From Paramuribaculum sp. (lineage in GTDB: Bacteria > Bacteroidota > Bacteroidia > Bacteroidales > Muribaculaceae): 64,000 nucleotides of DNA. Positions 24,241-33,531 of the stretch are shown one piece after another (position 1 is the stretch's first letter; every line of letters begins with the position of its first letter). The stretch covers positions 248,001-312,000 of the forward strand of contig JAFLSD010000001.1 of NCBI GenBank assembly GCA_022511125.1, read 5' to 3'. The translations under genes were made by a program, and so were the position numbers. The notes under the pieces are model-generated. The model saw only the letters and a program-made list of their open reading frames with translations. It did not search any database and was not told where the DNA came from.

Positions 24241-26100
24241 TTAATGTTCTATCCATGGTTGAGTGCGATCTTGATCGGTATAAGTGTAACCCGGAGTCTG
24301 CATAAGAGCGGGGTCGCTACCGAGGAGTGATGCATCAAGCGGCCAGAGAACAATGTGTTTCTGCGTGTCATAGTTGAGCACAGGAGTTGCTGTTTCAATC
24401 GGAACAAACGGATTGCCTGTCGGACGAATTTCACCCCATGTCGGATGAGCTGCCAATTTGGCATCAAGTCCGTATCCGATACAGCCCTGAGGCTGGAACA
24501 CCATGTGATCCTTGTCTGTTCCGCCTTTAACGGTAGTCATACGACGGAGGTCCCACCAGCGCTGACCTTCCTGGAAGAATTCCTTAGTTTTCTCCTGAAG
24601 GATAGCTGTCTCATTTTCTGCGAAAGTTCCGGCTGTGTAACCATATTTGTTAACATCCCAGTTGGCACCATAGGCGCGTTCGCGGATCTGATTGATATAG
24701 TTGACTACACCAGCATTGTCACCTTCGTAGTTGGCACATTCTGCAAGATAAAGAATAGCCAATGGCAGGCGATAATACATCATATCGTTATAACCTCCAA
24801 ATCGTTCCGATCCGGCCTGGGGAAGACCATGATATTTCCAGATCCAGCAAGCTGCGAGAATATGATTGTCGAAATCGAAATTCTCAACGAACTGAACGTC
24901 ATTCTCAAGCTCTTCTTCAGTCAGTTGATAGCAAGGCTGGAAAATCTTTATGCGAGAGTCTTCCTGATCGAACTGGTAGAAATAAGCATTTCTTACCTGA
25001 TAACGTGACTGACCGGACACTTTCGTGTTATAAAACTGGTTGAAGTTCTTTACGCCGGTTGCCGGATCTGTATAGTAGGCAAGACGCTGTGCTGTTGTCG
25101 ACCATGTCGTACCGTCCTGTTCCACACAGTTCCAGTAGTTGTTACGAGCACCACCGGTTGTAAAGTCCCAAGTGATGTAGTTCCACCAGTTGGTTGACGC
25201 TTCATTTTCGCCATAATACGTCGAGAAAATACGTTCGGTATTGTTGGTCTTGGTGTTGATAGCGTCATTGTAAGTCGGCATTAGCGAATAGCCATAATTG
25301 TTGACAACATTCTGGAAATGCTGTTTCGCAGTAGCCACATCAGCTGGATTAGCAACATGGTTGCCCGTCGAAACCTTTCCGCTCCAGAGATATACTTCGC
25401 CTGCTAACATCTGGGTTGCAGCAGGACTCCAGTAATAAACACCTCTGTTTGCATTGAAAATAGAGTTGCTATAACCGGTGCTTGCATTAAAGTGCTGAAT
25501 TGAAGCTGCTACATCTGATTTTATCTGATTCAGAAAATCTTCAACAGGAGCCTGAGTCATATAGAGCGATTCCGGATCATAGTTGCCCAGGATTACATCT
25601 GCTTCCACACGGAGTGGTCCTGTGCCGTACATTTTGTGGATCTGGAAGAACGCCCATGCACGCATTCCGTAGATCATACCCAAAAGATAATTACGGCAGT
25701 TCTCGGCCATTACGCTACCTCTTTCATTCTCATAATACAAGAACGTATTGCAGTTTGAGATCAAACCGTAGAAATCCATGTATTTAGAGAACTGGGTATG
25801 ACCTTCATCATACTGATTATAATTCCATTCCGCACCATACAGACCTGAACCGTCTATACCCTGAACAGGCCAATAATAGTCCGTACGTAGTTCGCCGGCG
25901 TTGAACATCATATTCTGATCATAGCCGCGGAACTGTGCCATCAATGCGGTAAGGTTGCCTTCAAACTGCGTCTGAGTATTCCAGAAGCCGAGTGCATCAA
26001 ACTGATTGGGGTTAGTCTCGTCGAGATCACACGACTGCATCAGCCATGCACCGCCAATCACCGCCACAGAGGCAAGTATTGATTTATATCTGTTTTTCAT
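24241..26100 (-). CDS. SusD/RagB-family glycan-binding lipoprotein (mannan locus)
   Basis: 619 residues. The lipobox LMQSCDLDETNPN anchors the protein at the cell surface. It has the helical TPR-like SusD core and typical end motifs such as LYLAECANYEGD, ILQEKTKEFFQEGQRWWDLRR and a closing Trp/Pro-rich tail. SusD proteins sit as a lid on the SusC barrel and capture oligosaccharides. It follows SusC by 22 bases, forming a pair, and a strong terminator ends the transcript about 60 bases after it. Mannan as ligand is inferred from the adjacent hydrolases. Confidence 0.93.
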   Translation of the reverse strand: MKNRYKSILASVAVIGGAWLMQSCDLDETNPNQFDALGFWNTQTQFEGNLTALMAQFRGYDQNMMFNAGELRTDYYWPVQGIDGSGLYGAEWNYNQYDEGHTQFSKYMDFYGLISNCNTFLYYENERGSVMAENCRNYLLGMIYGMRAWAFFQIHKMYGTGPLRVEADVILGNYDPESLYMTQAPVEDFLNQIKSDVAASIQHFNASTGYSNSIFNANRGVYYWSPAATQMLAGEVYLWSGKVSTGNHVANPADVATAKQHFQNVVNNYGYSLMPTYNDAINTKTNNTERIFSTYYGENEASTNWWNYITWDFTTGGARNNYWNCVEQDGTTWSTTAQRLAYYTDPATGVKNFNQFYNTKVSGQSRYQVRNAYFYQFDQEDSRIKIFQPCYQLTEEELENDVQFVENFDFDNHILAACWIWKYHGLPQAGSERFGGYNDMMYYRLPLAILYLAECANYEGDNAGVVNYINQIRERAYGANWDVNKYGYTAGTFAENETAILQEKTKEFFQEGQRWWDLRRMTTVKGGTDKDHMVFQPQGCIGYGLDAKLAAHPTWGEIRPTGNPFVPIETATPVLNYDTQKHIVLWPLDASLLGSDPALMQTPGYTYTDQDRTQPWIEH

Positions 26101-26122
26101 TTTTCTTACTTTTTACCGTTAA

Positions 26123-29100
26123 TTAGAATGATACGTTAATACCGAATATCACAGTTTTCGGCAGATTATATGTGCCGGCGTTACCGCTTGTACCATTAAT
26201 TGCAGTGGTATTGTCCGGGAGAGGAAGAGTAGTCTTCTTCAGATAACCCAGGTTCTGACCGGTTACAGAAAGGCTCAGACCCTGACTGCGGAACTTCTGA
26301 CATATCTTGCTCGGGAAAGTGTAGCTCAAAGATACCTCACGCACTGCAAGATAATTACCCGAGAAAGCGTTAAGGTCAGAAATACGACACCATGAATTGG
26401 TACCCATATTTGAAGCTATCACATAGCGAGGATATTTCGCATTCGGGTTCTCAGGAGTCCAGGTTTCTTTAGCTTTCGTGAGTGTATTGTATGTTCCCTG
26501 ACCACCTGTCATCCACCATGAGTGAGCACCGTCATAAGTGATGAAATCAAATCCCATATCGAAACGAGCGTAGAGTTGGAGACCTTTCCATGAGAGAGCT
26601 GTGTTGAAACCACCTGTCCAGTGAGGCATACGGTTGCCAAGATCAAACTGGTCGTACTGGTCGATCATATTGTCGCCGTTACGATCGAGGAAGATCATAT
26701 CACCCGGAGAAAGACGAACTGCACCACCGGCGAGTCCCATTTCTACAAGACGCTGATAACCCGATTCGTTAGCATAGATAGGTACTGACGATGCAGCAGA
26801 ACGTGAGACGTCTACATAGTCTCCGAGAGCTTCTATGTCAGCTTCGCTGCGGAGAATGTAATTTGATTTATAACCCCAGATGTGAAGTGGTTCCTGACCT
26901 TCCTGACGGCCGCCTACCCAAATGAATTGACCATTTGAATCAGGAGTTGTTTTACCGTCCCAATTCTGGTTATAAACCTGCTGACCGCCCTGACGGTTGC
27001 GGTCGAGACCATTATCCGGCAGTTTTACGATCGTGTTCTTATTGAAGGTGATATTGGCGCCAAGAGTCCACTGGAAATCTTTTACGCGAAGAAGAGTTCC
27101 GTTGAATTCAAGTTCGACACCCTGGTTGCGGTATGAACCGTTGTTGTTGGTCACACTCGAGAAACCTGTTGTCTGCGGAAGATCAAGCTGTGCGTACTTA
27201 TCCATTGTCAGACGGTTGTAGTACGTTGCGATTACGTTGAAACGGTTCTGAAGGAAACCGAGGTCAAGACCTATATCGAATGTGCGAGTGCGCTCCCATC
27301 TCAGATTTACGTTCGGAAGGCCCGAAATGCGGTAGCCGCGCTGTCCGTTATACAGATAGCTGGTATAAGAACCGAGCAGTGTATAGTAGCCGATCACGTT
27401 CGGATTCACGATACCGTTCAAACCGTAGCTGGCGCGGAGTTTACCGTAGTTAAGCCATGAGAGATTTTCTTTATCGTTCCAGAAATTCTCTTTGGTGAAT
27501 ACCCAACCTGCAGATACACCGGGGAAGAAGCCCCAACGATTGTTAACCAAGCGTGAATAACCGTCGGAACGGAAAGTAGCTGCAAGGAGATATTTGTCCA
27601 TATAGTCATATTCGGCGCGGCCGAACCATGAGAGGATTTTTTCTTTATAAGTATAGCTGCTCATACCGCGTTTGCCTTCACCTGAATCGGTGTATTGGAG
27701 GTTGCCGAAGTCATCGGTCGATGCATTTGATCCGTTAGCGGCAAAAGTATGATATTTGCTCTTGTAGTATTCCGTACCGAGCATCACATTCACAGTGTGC
27801 TTTTCAGCAAACGTGCGGTTGAACTGAGCCACCAAATTATACGTCTGGTTGAAAGTCCTTTCAAAAGATTCCCTTGTAGGACGGCTTCTGTCCATTGCTC
27901 CGGACATATTGGTTTGGGTATCTTGTCTGAAATAATCGCCAAGATATTCGCTATAGTACCAGCTCATGGTGCCTTTGAGGGTAAGACCCGGGATGAGGGT
28001 AGCCGTGAGGCTTTGAGTCATCTGGAACTTATCTGTCTGGTTGCCGTAATGATATTTCTCCGGCTGGAACCACATATTCACACTGGTGCTATTGGAGTAC
28101 TGGTTGACAAGAAGATTGCCTTCTTCATCTTCGAAACGTGCTGTTGGAGGATAGATTGCGAAACGACCGAAAACATATCCTATTTCCTGAACGTCATTTG
28201 AGCTGTTGTTGTAATTTGCTCTGTTATACGTAAATACCGAATTGGCTTGCAACCAGTTGGATATTTTATAACCACCGGTGAAAGAGAAGTTGTAACGTTC
28301 ATAGAAAGTCAATGGCAGAGCACCATCTGCTTTATAATAACCCAAAGATGCATAGTAATTGCCGCGGTCGTTACCTCCCGAGAAGCTCAGGTTATAATCC
28401 TGAGAAGCGGTGTTGTTCTGAAGGTTCCATCCGAGAATATCTGTATCCTTGAAAATGATCTTGTTGTCAGTTCCTAACTCAGCATTGATAGGATCGTCCA
28501 TCACCTGCCAACCGTGCTGAAGAAGATATTCATTTTCGGGAGCATAAGTGAGGATATTCCAAACTGCAGTAGGAGCGATAGTGATTCTACCGGTTGAATA
28601 AGGCTGCGATCCGTTAGTCAGGTTTGCATAGAAATTTGCCAACCAACGACGGTTGCCCAGAGTCGGGCTTGTAGTGTAGAAAGTAGCTCGACGTGTCCAG
28701 TAGATATAATCTTCACCATTCAGGAAGTCATAACCGGAGCTATAGTTAGTGATACCGTATTTTGCGCTCAAAGTCACTTTACCGTTACCCTGTTTACCCT
28801 TTTTGGTAGTGATGAGGATTACACCGTTAGCAGCACGAGCACCGTAAAGAGCCGTTGCACCGGCGTCCTTCAACACGTCCATCGACTCGATGTCGTTCGG
28901 GTTGATATCCGACATTGAGGTTCCGCGGATCTGACCGTCAACGACGATAAGAGGGTTGGATGCAGATCCGTCCCAGTTCGTACCACCGCGAACAGTGATA
29001 TTTGGAGCTGCGCCGGGATTACCTGAAGTAATGTTAACCTTAACACCCGATACTGCACCGGCAAGAGCCTGAGCCGGGTTGGCGTTCATACCAACAGTGA

Positions 29101-29548
29101 GGGTTTCTTCGCTTACCTTTGAGATTGAGTTTGTAACCTTGGTACGTTTCTGGGCAACACCATAACCCATAACAACGACCTCATCGAGGAGGTTACCGTC
29201 CTGATTCATGACAATGTGGAGAGGACCACCAGTCCATGTCACGGTCATCGGCTTGAAACCAATGTAGCTTACAGTGATTTTTGCACCGTTTTTCACTCCG
29301 GCGAGTGTGAACTCACCGTCAATGTTTGCAGAAGCGGCAATCGAGGTGCCTTCAACGCGAACAGTTGCGCCGGTCAGAGGATCGCCCTGATCGTCAACAA
29401 CTGTTCCCGTAACTGTACCCGTAGCCTGCTGTGTTGACTGCGGAGCCTCTGACCCCGCACCTGACGATGCTGCGAAAGCCGTTCCCGAAGATACCAGACC
29501 GGCAAGAATGAGCACCGCCCATGTCTTAACATTTAAGGTTTTGGACAT
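26123..29548 (-). CDS. SusC/RagA-family TonB-dependent transporter (mannan locus)
   Basis: 1141 residues. A signal peptide (WAVLILAGLVSSGTAFAA) precedes a carboxypeptidase-regulatory-like domain at about 45-120 (VDDQGDPLTGATVRVEGTS), then the plug with the SusC signature SMDVLKDAGATALYGARAA and a long beta barrel that ends in an aromatic residue (KTVIFGINVSF). There is no FecR-interacting N-terminal extension, so it is a classic nutrient transporter rather than an anti-sigma-coupled one. It is transcribed before SusD from its own -7 box. Confidence 0.95.
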   Translation of the reverse strand: MSKTLNVKTWAVLILAGLVSSGTAFAASSGAGSEAPQSTQQATGTVTGTVVDDQGDPLTGATVRVEGTSIAASANIDGEFTLAGVKNGAKITVSYIGFKPMTVTWTGGPLHIVMNQDGNLLDEVVVMGYGVAQKRTKVTNSISKVSEETLTVGMNANPAQALAGAVSGVKVNITSGNPGAAPNITVRGGTNWDGSASNPLIVVDGQIRGTSMSDINPNDIESMDVLKDAGATALYGARAANGVILITTKKGKQGNGKVTLSAKYGITNYSSGYDFLNGEDYIYWTRRATFYTTSPTLGNRRWLANFYANLTNGSQPYSTGRITIAPTAVWNILTYAPENEYLLQHGWQVMDDPINAELGTDNKIIFKDTDILGWNLQNNTASQDYNLSFSGGNDRGNYYASLGYYKADGALPLTFYERYNFSFTGGYKISNWLQANSVFTYNRANYNNSSNDVQEIGYVFGRFAIYPPTARFEDEEGNLLVNQYSNSTSVNMWFQPEKYHYGNQTDKFQMTQSLTATLIPGLTLKGTMSWYYSEYLGDYFRQDTQTNMSGAMDRSRPTRESFERTFNQTYNLVAQFNRTFAEKHTVNVMLGTEYYKSKYHTFAANGSNASTDDFGNLQYTDSGEGKRGMSSYTYKEKILSWFGRAEYDYMDKYLLAATFRSDGYSRLVNNRWGFFPGVSAGWVFTKENFWNDKENLSWLNYGKLRASYGLNGIVNPNVIGYYTLLGSYTSYLYNGQRGYRISGLPNVNLRWERTRTFDIGLDLGFLQNRFNVIATYYNRLTMDKYAQLDLPQTTGFSSVTNNNGSYRNQGVELEFNGTLLRVKDFQWTLGANITFNKNTIVKLPDNGLDRNRQGGQQVYNQNWDGKTTPDSNGQFIWVGGRQEGQEPLHIWGYKSNYILRSEADIEALGDYVDVSRSAASSVPIYANESGYQRLVEMGLAGGAVRLSPGDMIFLDRNGDNMIDQYDQFDLGNRMPHWTGGFNTALSWKGLQLYARFDMGFDFITYDGAHSWWMTGGQGTYNTLTKAKETWTPENPNAKYPRYVIASNMGTNSWCRISDLNAFSGNYLAVREVSLSYTFPSKICQKFRSQGLSLSVTGQNLGYLKKTTLPLPDNTTAINGTSGNAGTYNLPKTVIFGINVSF

Positions 29549-29835
29549 CGTACAAAATGTTTAGTTAATTGGTTATTAATAAAGAATCTCTTATAGATCG
29601 CTTAACAATAGTTTGCTAAACGACTAAAAATTTTCGCAAATGTAACATTAAACCCCCATTTCCATATATACGTTATACTAAATTTTGTTAAATTATCAGA
29701 ATTTAACATTCACCCCCCTTTTCAATCACCCCGCTACGACATCTTTTTTCGATGTCATTGCTGACCTTTACTTGTCTACATCGGCTCTCTCAGGTCGCGA
29801 AAGGAACTATCGGCTCCGCTCTGTCACGCCATCAT
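29549..29835. other. Spacer between GH130 and susC, with the susC promoter
   Basis: No gene. It contains the susC -7 box, two 15-base direct repeats upstream of it, and a small hairpin (GACATC/GATGTC, 29738-29756) that could lie at the end of the GH130 transcript but lacks a T run. Confidence 0.6.
29637..29718 (-). promoter_or_regulatory. susC promoter with paired direct repeats
   Basis: On the minus strand the -7 box TACATTTG is at 29644-29637, with no -33 TTTG. Upstream lie GGGGGGTGAATGTTA (29718-29704) and GGGGGTTTAATGTTA (29657-29643), 13 of 15 identical and 61 bases apart. They could be sites for the locus regulator; the nearer one touches the -7 box. Confidence 0.55.
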
Positions 29836-30999
29836 TCAAAACCTCGAGTTGGAGGATATCAGCCGGCGGATTGTGGCGACAGATTCTCCCGTCCGCAAGC
29901 CGTCCCGAGGCGTATTGAAACAATAATCCAACAAGCGGTCTACCGACGATTCCGCTACATGCATCCTCATATCGCTCGAAGCGTAATAGATCAATACCCT
30001 GCCGTTTTCGTCGACTATCCAGCCGTTAGAAAAAAGAACATTCATCACATCGCCGATATACTCTTCACCCACAGGAGCCATCAGATATCCGCCCGGGCAT
30101 GCTATTTCCTTCCAGGGTTCCTCAAGAGAGGTCACATACATGTAGAGCACATATCTCAATCCCGATGCGCAGGCTCTTACACCGTGTGCCAGATGAAGCC
30201 ATCCGCGAGGCGTTTTTATGGGATGAGGCCCTTCGCCGTTCTTCGTTTCTTTGATCGTATGATAAGCCCTTGCGTCGATAATTTTTTCTTCCGTTATCAC
30301 GGCATGTTCCATCGAGTCGACGAGTGCCCAGCCTATGCCTCCTCCCGAACCGGTATCGATAAATCCGTCTTGTGGACGCGTATAGAGCGCATATTTGCCC
30401 TCATAAAATTCCGGATGCAACACCACGTTGCGTTGCTGACTCTTACTTTTCAGATCCGGAAGCCGCTCCCAGTCTACAAGATTCTTCGTGCGCACAATCC
30501 CACAAGCAGCGACAGCCGCCGACAAATCCTCCGGATATCGTTCATCATGCCTTTCCACGCAGAATAGACCGTAGATCCAACCGTCCTCATGCCGGGTAAG
30601 CCGCATGTCATAGACATTAGTGCCCGGCTCGGCAGTCTCCGGAATCAGAATAGGTTCGCCTGTAAACCTGAAGCCATCTACACCCGTTTCGCTTTCGGCC
30701 AAAGCGAAATAAGATTTGCGGTCCATTCCTTCTACACGGACCACAAGCACATATTTGCCGTTCCATTTGATAGCACCCGAATTGAAAGTGGCGTTAACTC
30801 CAATCCTTTCCATGAAATAAGGGTTGGTCTCGGGATTATAATCATATTTCCAACGGGGAGGAATACTTTCGGCCGTAATTATCGGATATTTATATCTTTC
30901 ATATATTCCGTTTCCTTCGATCGGCTCGTTCCGACGCGCTACCGTAAGCTCGTATTTCTCCTCCACCGCTTTGCGGCGTTTTGTGTAGATATCTGTCAT
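29836..30999 (-). CDS. GH130 4-O-beta-mannosyl-glucose phosphorylase
   Basis: 387 residues from the second methionine ([10 protein letters not shown]). The enzyme phosphorolyses mannosyl-beta-1,4-glucose to mannose 1-phosphate and glucose in the cytoplasm; no signal peptide is present. [18 protein letters not shown] and [27 protein letters not shown] read very close to the B. fragilis enzyme that founded the family as I remember it. With this start the general-acid aspartate in NVYDMRLT is residue 131, as in the B. fragilis protein, which supports the choice. The gene follows GH26 by 47 bases. No epimerase, which usually supplies mannosyl-glucose, is in the window. Confidence 0.9.
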   Translation of the reverse strand: MTDIYTKRRKAVEEKYELTVARRNEPIEGNGIYERYKYPIITAESIPPRWKYDYNPETNPYFMERIGVNATFNSGAIKWNGKYVLVVRVEGMDRKSYFALAESETGVDGFRFTGEPILIPETAEPGTNVYDMRLTRHEDGWIYGLFCVERHDERYPEDLSAAVAACGIVRTKNLVDWERLPDLKSKSQQRNVVLHPEFYEGKYALYTRPQDGFIDTGSGGGIGWALVDSMEHAVITEEKIIDARAYHTIKETKNGEGPHPIKTPRGWLHLAHGVRACASGLRYVLYMYVTSLEEPWKEIACPGGYLMAPVGEEYIGDVMNVLFSNGWIVDENGRVLIYYASSDMRMHVAESSVDRLLDYCFNTPRDGLRTGESVATIRRLISSNSRF

Positions 31000-31046
31000 A
31001 AACCTGTCTGTTTTCAAGTTCCGACGGTCAGTCGGATAGAAATAAT

Positions 31047-32147
31047 TTAACGTATTTCGTTCATTTCCTTAGCAAAAACCGTTTTCGGCGATGCATGGAA
31101 CTTCTTGAAATCCTGCTCCGACTGCTGCCCTTCCCAAGGAGCGAAATAATGATCGGGCTTATCGTGGGCATTACGCCAGACTACCACATAGCTTACCGGA
31201 TATTTGCCGATAGTGGGCAACAGCACCTGGGTCCACCAATCATCCGACGGTATGCCTTCAAGACCTGTTTCGGTAAAAGCAACCAGTTTCCCGTGCTCTT
31301 GAGCCGCTTTGGTCGCCGCACCCAACGTCGAATCAACTGCGTTGACAAACACCTCTATTGAATTCCCGCCGGTATAGCAATAAACGTCGGCACCCATAAT
31401 GTCCACCAGCTCATCGCCCGGATAACGTTCCATATATTGATCATAATTTTTCACACGGTCAGGAGAATAAGCCCATAGCACGTTGTCCACTCCCTCACGG
31501 TCGGCTATTTCGCGTGTTTTCTTCCACAAAGCCTTATAGTCCTCAGGAGTCGATTGAGCTGCGCCCCACCAGAACCAATTGCCGGTATGTTCGTGCCACG
31601 GACGGAACACAACCGCGATCTTTTCGCCTGAAGCGTCAGTCAATGAATTTAGGAAAACTGCAACACGTGTCATCTGGGTGTCAAACTCTGCCTGAACTGT
31701 CGAATCGTTTAGCAAACGGCTCACTATCGTGGTGTCAGAACATTGCCAGCTGTCTCCCCCATTGACCGGATTTACGGTATGCCAGCTCAGCACATTGATG
31801 CCGCCTCTTGAGGCTTGAGCTATAATCTCTTTGCGCATATGCTCGAAAGGAACTCCGTCAAGATTTTCAGCGTCGCCTTTCTCGATGCCGCCGAGATCCC
31901 AGTTGATCACAGCCGGGTAATCTCCTGTCACAGATTTCACATCCGACTTTCCTTCGTCCCAGGCCCAACTATGCCCGTAAGCAGTGTCGTCGGCATGGCC
32001 GAAAGCTATCAAGCCGCGCGACTGGAGGCTGTCCAACCGGCTCCTTAAAGCCTCTTTAGGCGATAAATCGGCTGTATTTTCCGCTTTTTTTGAGCTGCAA
32101 CCTAACATTAGCGGCAACGCCATGAGCAACAAGTATTTCCTATTCAT
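31047..32147 (-). CDS. GH26 beta-mannanase lipoprotein
   Basis: 366 residues. The lipobox LMLGCSS makes Cys17 the lipidation site, so the enzyme faces the periplasm or cell surface. The GH26 catalytic pair is visible: Glu186 in [15 protein letters not shown] (acid/base) and Glu293 in AFTETGLEG (nucleophile). LSWHTVNP and WAYSPDRV line the active site. It cuts beta-1,4-mannan or releases mannobiose. It overlaps the GH5 gene by four bases. Confidence 0.93.
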   Translation of the reverse strand: MNRKYLLLMALPLMLGCSSKKAENTADLSPKEALRSRLDSLQSRGLIAFGHADDTAYGHSWAWDEGKSDVKSVTGDYPAVINWDLGGIEKGDAENLDGVPFEHMRKEIIAQASRGGINVLSWHTVNPVNGGDSWQCSDTTIVSRLLNDSTVQAEFDTQMTRVAVFLNSLTDASGEKIAVVFRPWHEHTGNWFWWGAAQSTPEDYKALWKKTREIADREGVDNVLWAYSPDRVKNYDQYMERYPGDELVDIMGADVYCYTGGNSIEVFVNAVDSTLGAATKAAQEHGKLVAFTETGLEGIPSDDWWTQVLLPTIGKYPVSYVVVWRNAHDKPDHYFAPWEGQQSEQDFKKFHASPKTVFAKEMNEIR

Positions 32148-33442
32148 TTTCTGTTCTTTATTTCTTTGTTTATCCTTTTGATCATCTCAACGGTCGTCTT
32201 ATCTTTCAGGAATACCGAATTCAGACCCTGATCCTCCTGAGCCGGGTCGCCTGAATAATCGTCGCCACGTTCCCAGGTGCGGTGAGCCGGTTCGGCGTAA
32301 CCGCCCCAGCCCCAGAAATTGGCTCCGTTGATTTTCCCTGAGTCGCGGATGATAGAGAACACATGTTCATAATATCGGTCACGCCCTGTGGTAGGACTTC
32401 CGGGAGCGATCTCCATGTTGTCGCGTGGATAACCGAACTCTTCGAGTACGATGGGTTTGCCGGCCGATTTAAAGATTTCGTAATGTTCGTCGATATATTT
32501 GTTCGTTTCGTTGATAGCCGTATCGATGTTTTCCGTCACGGTTTCTTTGCCTATCCACTGCCAGTTGTATGGCCAGATATGGATATTTGCATAATCGATC
32601 TCGGGATAGGAGTGGATTTCACGCCAGAGATCCAGATCCACCTGACAGCCGTATTTACCCTCACTGCCGGTTGATACGAGATGATTCGTATCTATTTCCT
32701 TGATTGTGCGGGCCGTTTCGCGCAGCCAGTCGGAAAGCGCGCGCTTTCCTTCGTTGGAGAAAGCGCGTGGCTCGTTGGCTATTTGCCATGACATTATGGC
32801 CGGCGACTGACTGTAAGGTTCGCCGGTCACTGTATTTGTCCTTCCTACGATGTTCCTGACATGATTCAGGGCGAGCTGTTTCGCCGAGTCGCTCAGCACA
32901 AACTGTTTCACATAGTTCACGAACGGCATGTAACCGTCGACGTTGGGCAGAGGCGCCCGACCGTGGCCTGTCCATTCGAGATAGGTGCTGTAACCGCCAC
33001 TCCATTCCCACGAATTGTTCAGATAAAGCACGGCTTTCATATCGCGTTTTTCCAGTTCGGCGATCAGATAGTCGAGACCTTGCAGGAGAGTGTCGTTATA
33101 AACGCCCGGTGCCGTCTGCAACACCGGCTCTATATGTGAGGTTACGCCTTCGTCGCCGTCACCCCCTACCAAGATGCGTAGATTGTCCACGCCTAGTGCT
33201 TTCAGCGTGTCGAGTTCGCGAGCAAGACGTTCGCGATCGCCGTACTTTTCAGACGCGAGGAGAGCACCGTACCAAAAGTTCGCACCGACAAACCGGTAAA
33301 CGGAATCGCCGATATAGAACTCACCGTCACGGACGGTTACAAAATTGCGTTCGGGAGCTGCATCAGCTTTCGCTCCGGAACAACCCGCTATCAGCGACAG
33401 TCCGATCAGCGGCACGATAAGAAATGAGAGAATAGATTTCAT
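32144..33442 (-). CDS. GH5 (subfamily 7-like) beta-mannanase lipoprotein
   Basis: 432 residues. The lipobox LIAGCSG places Cys21 as anchor. The catalytic glutamates are Glu224 in WQIANEPRAF and Glu335 in VLEEFGYPRD; NLRILVGGDG and NIHIWPYNW are typical of the mannanase subfamily. It probably makes the first cuts in mannan or glucomannan, or trims the ends. It is the first gene of the GH5-GH26-GH130 transcript, starting from the -7 box at 33483-33476. Confidence 0.9.
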   Translation of the reverse strand: MKSILSFLIVPLIGLSLIAGCSGAKADAAPERNFVTVRDGEFYIGDSVYRFVGANFWYGALLASEKYGDRERLARELDTLKALGVDNLRILVGGDGDEGVTSHIEPVLQTAPGVYNDTLLQGLDYLIAELEKRDMKAVLYLNNSWEWSGGYSTYLEWTGHGRAPLPNVDGYMPFVNYVKQFVLSDSAKQLALNHVRNIVGRTNTVTGEPYSQSPAIMSWQIANEPRAFSNEGKRALSDWLRETARTIKEIDTNHLVSTGSEGKYGCQVDLDLWREIHSYPEIDYANIHIWPYNWQWIGKETVTENIDTAINETNKYIDEHYEIFKSAGKPIVLEEFGYPRDNMEIAPGSPTTGRDRYYEHVFSIIRDSGKINGANFWGWGGYAEPAHRTWERGDDYSGDPAQEDQGLNSVFLKDKTTVEMIKRINKEIKNRK

Positions 33443-33471
33443 GGATTTTTTTCAATTGCTTTTTGTTTCCG

Positions 33472-33502
33472 TTTGCAAAGTTAATCAATCTTATTAAATT
33501 TG
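33472..33502. promoter_or_regulatory. Overlapping divergent promoters: GH5 operon and mscS
   Basis: Plus strand: TTTG at 33472-33475, 19 bases, then TAAATTTG at 33495-33502, driving mscS. Minus strand: TAACTTTG at 33483-33476, driving GH5, with no clear -33. The two share bases, so polymerase cannot occupy both at once. Confidence 0.65.
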
Positions 33503-33531
33503 TACTTTTTAAAATCTAATATCAGACATTT

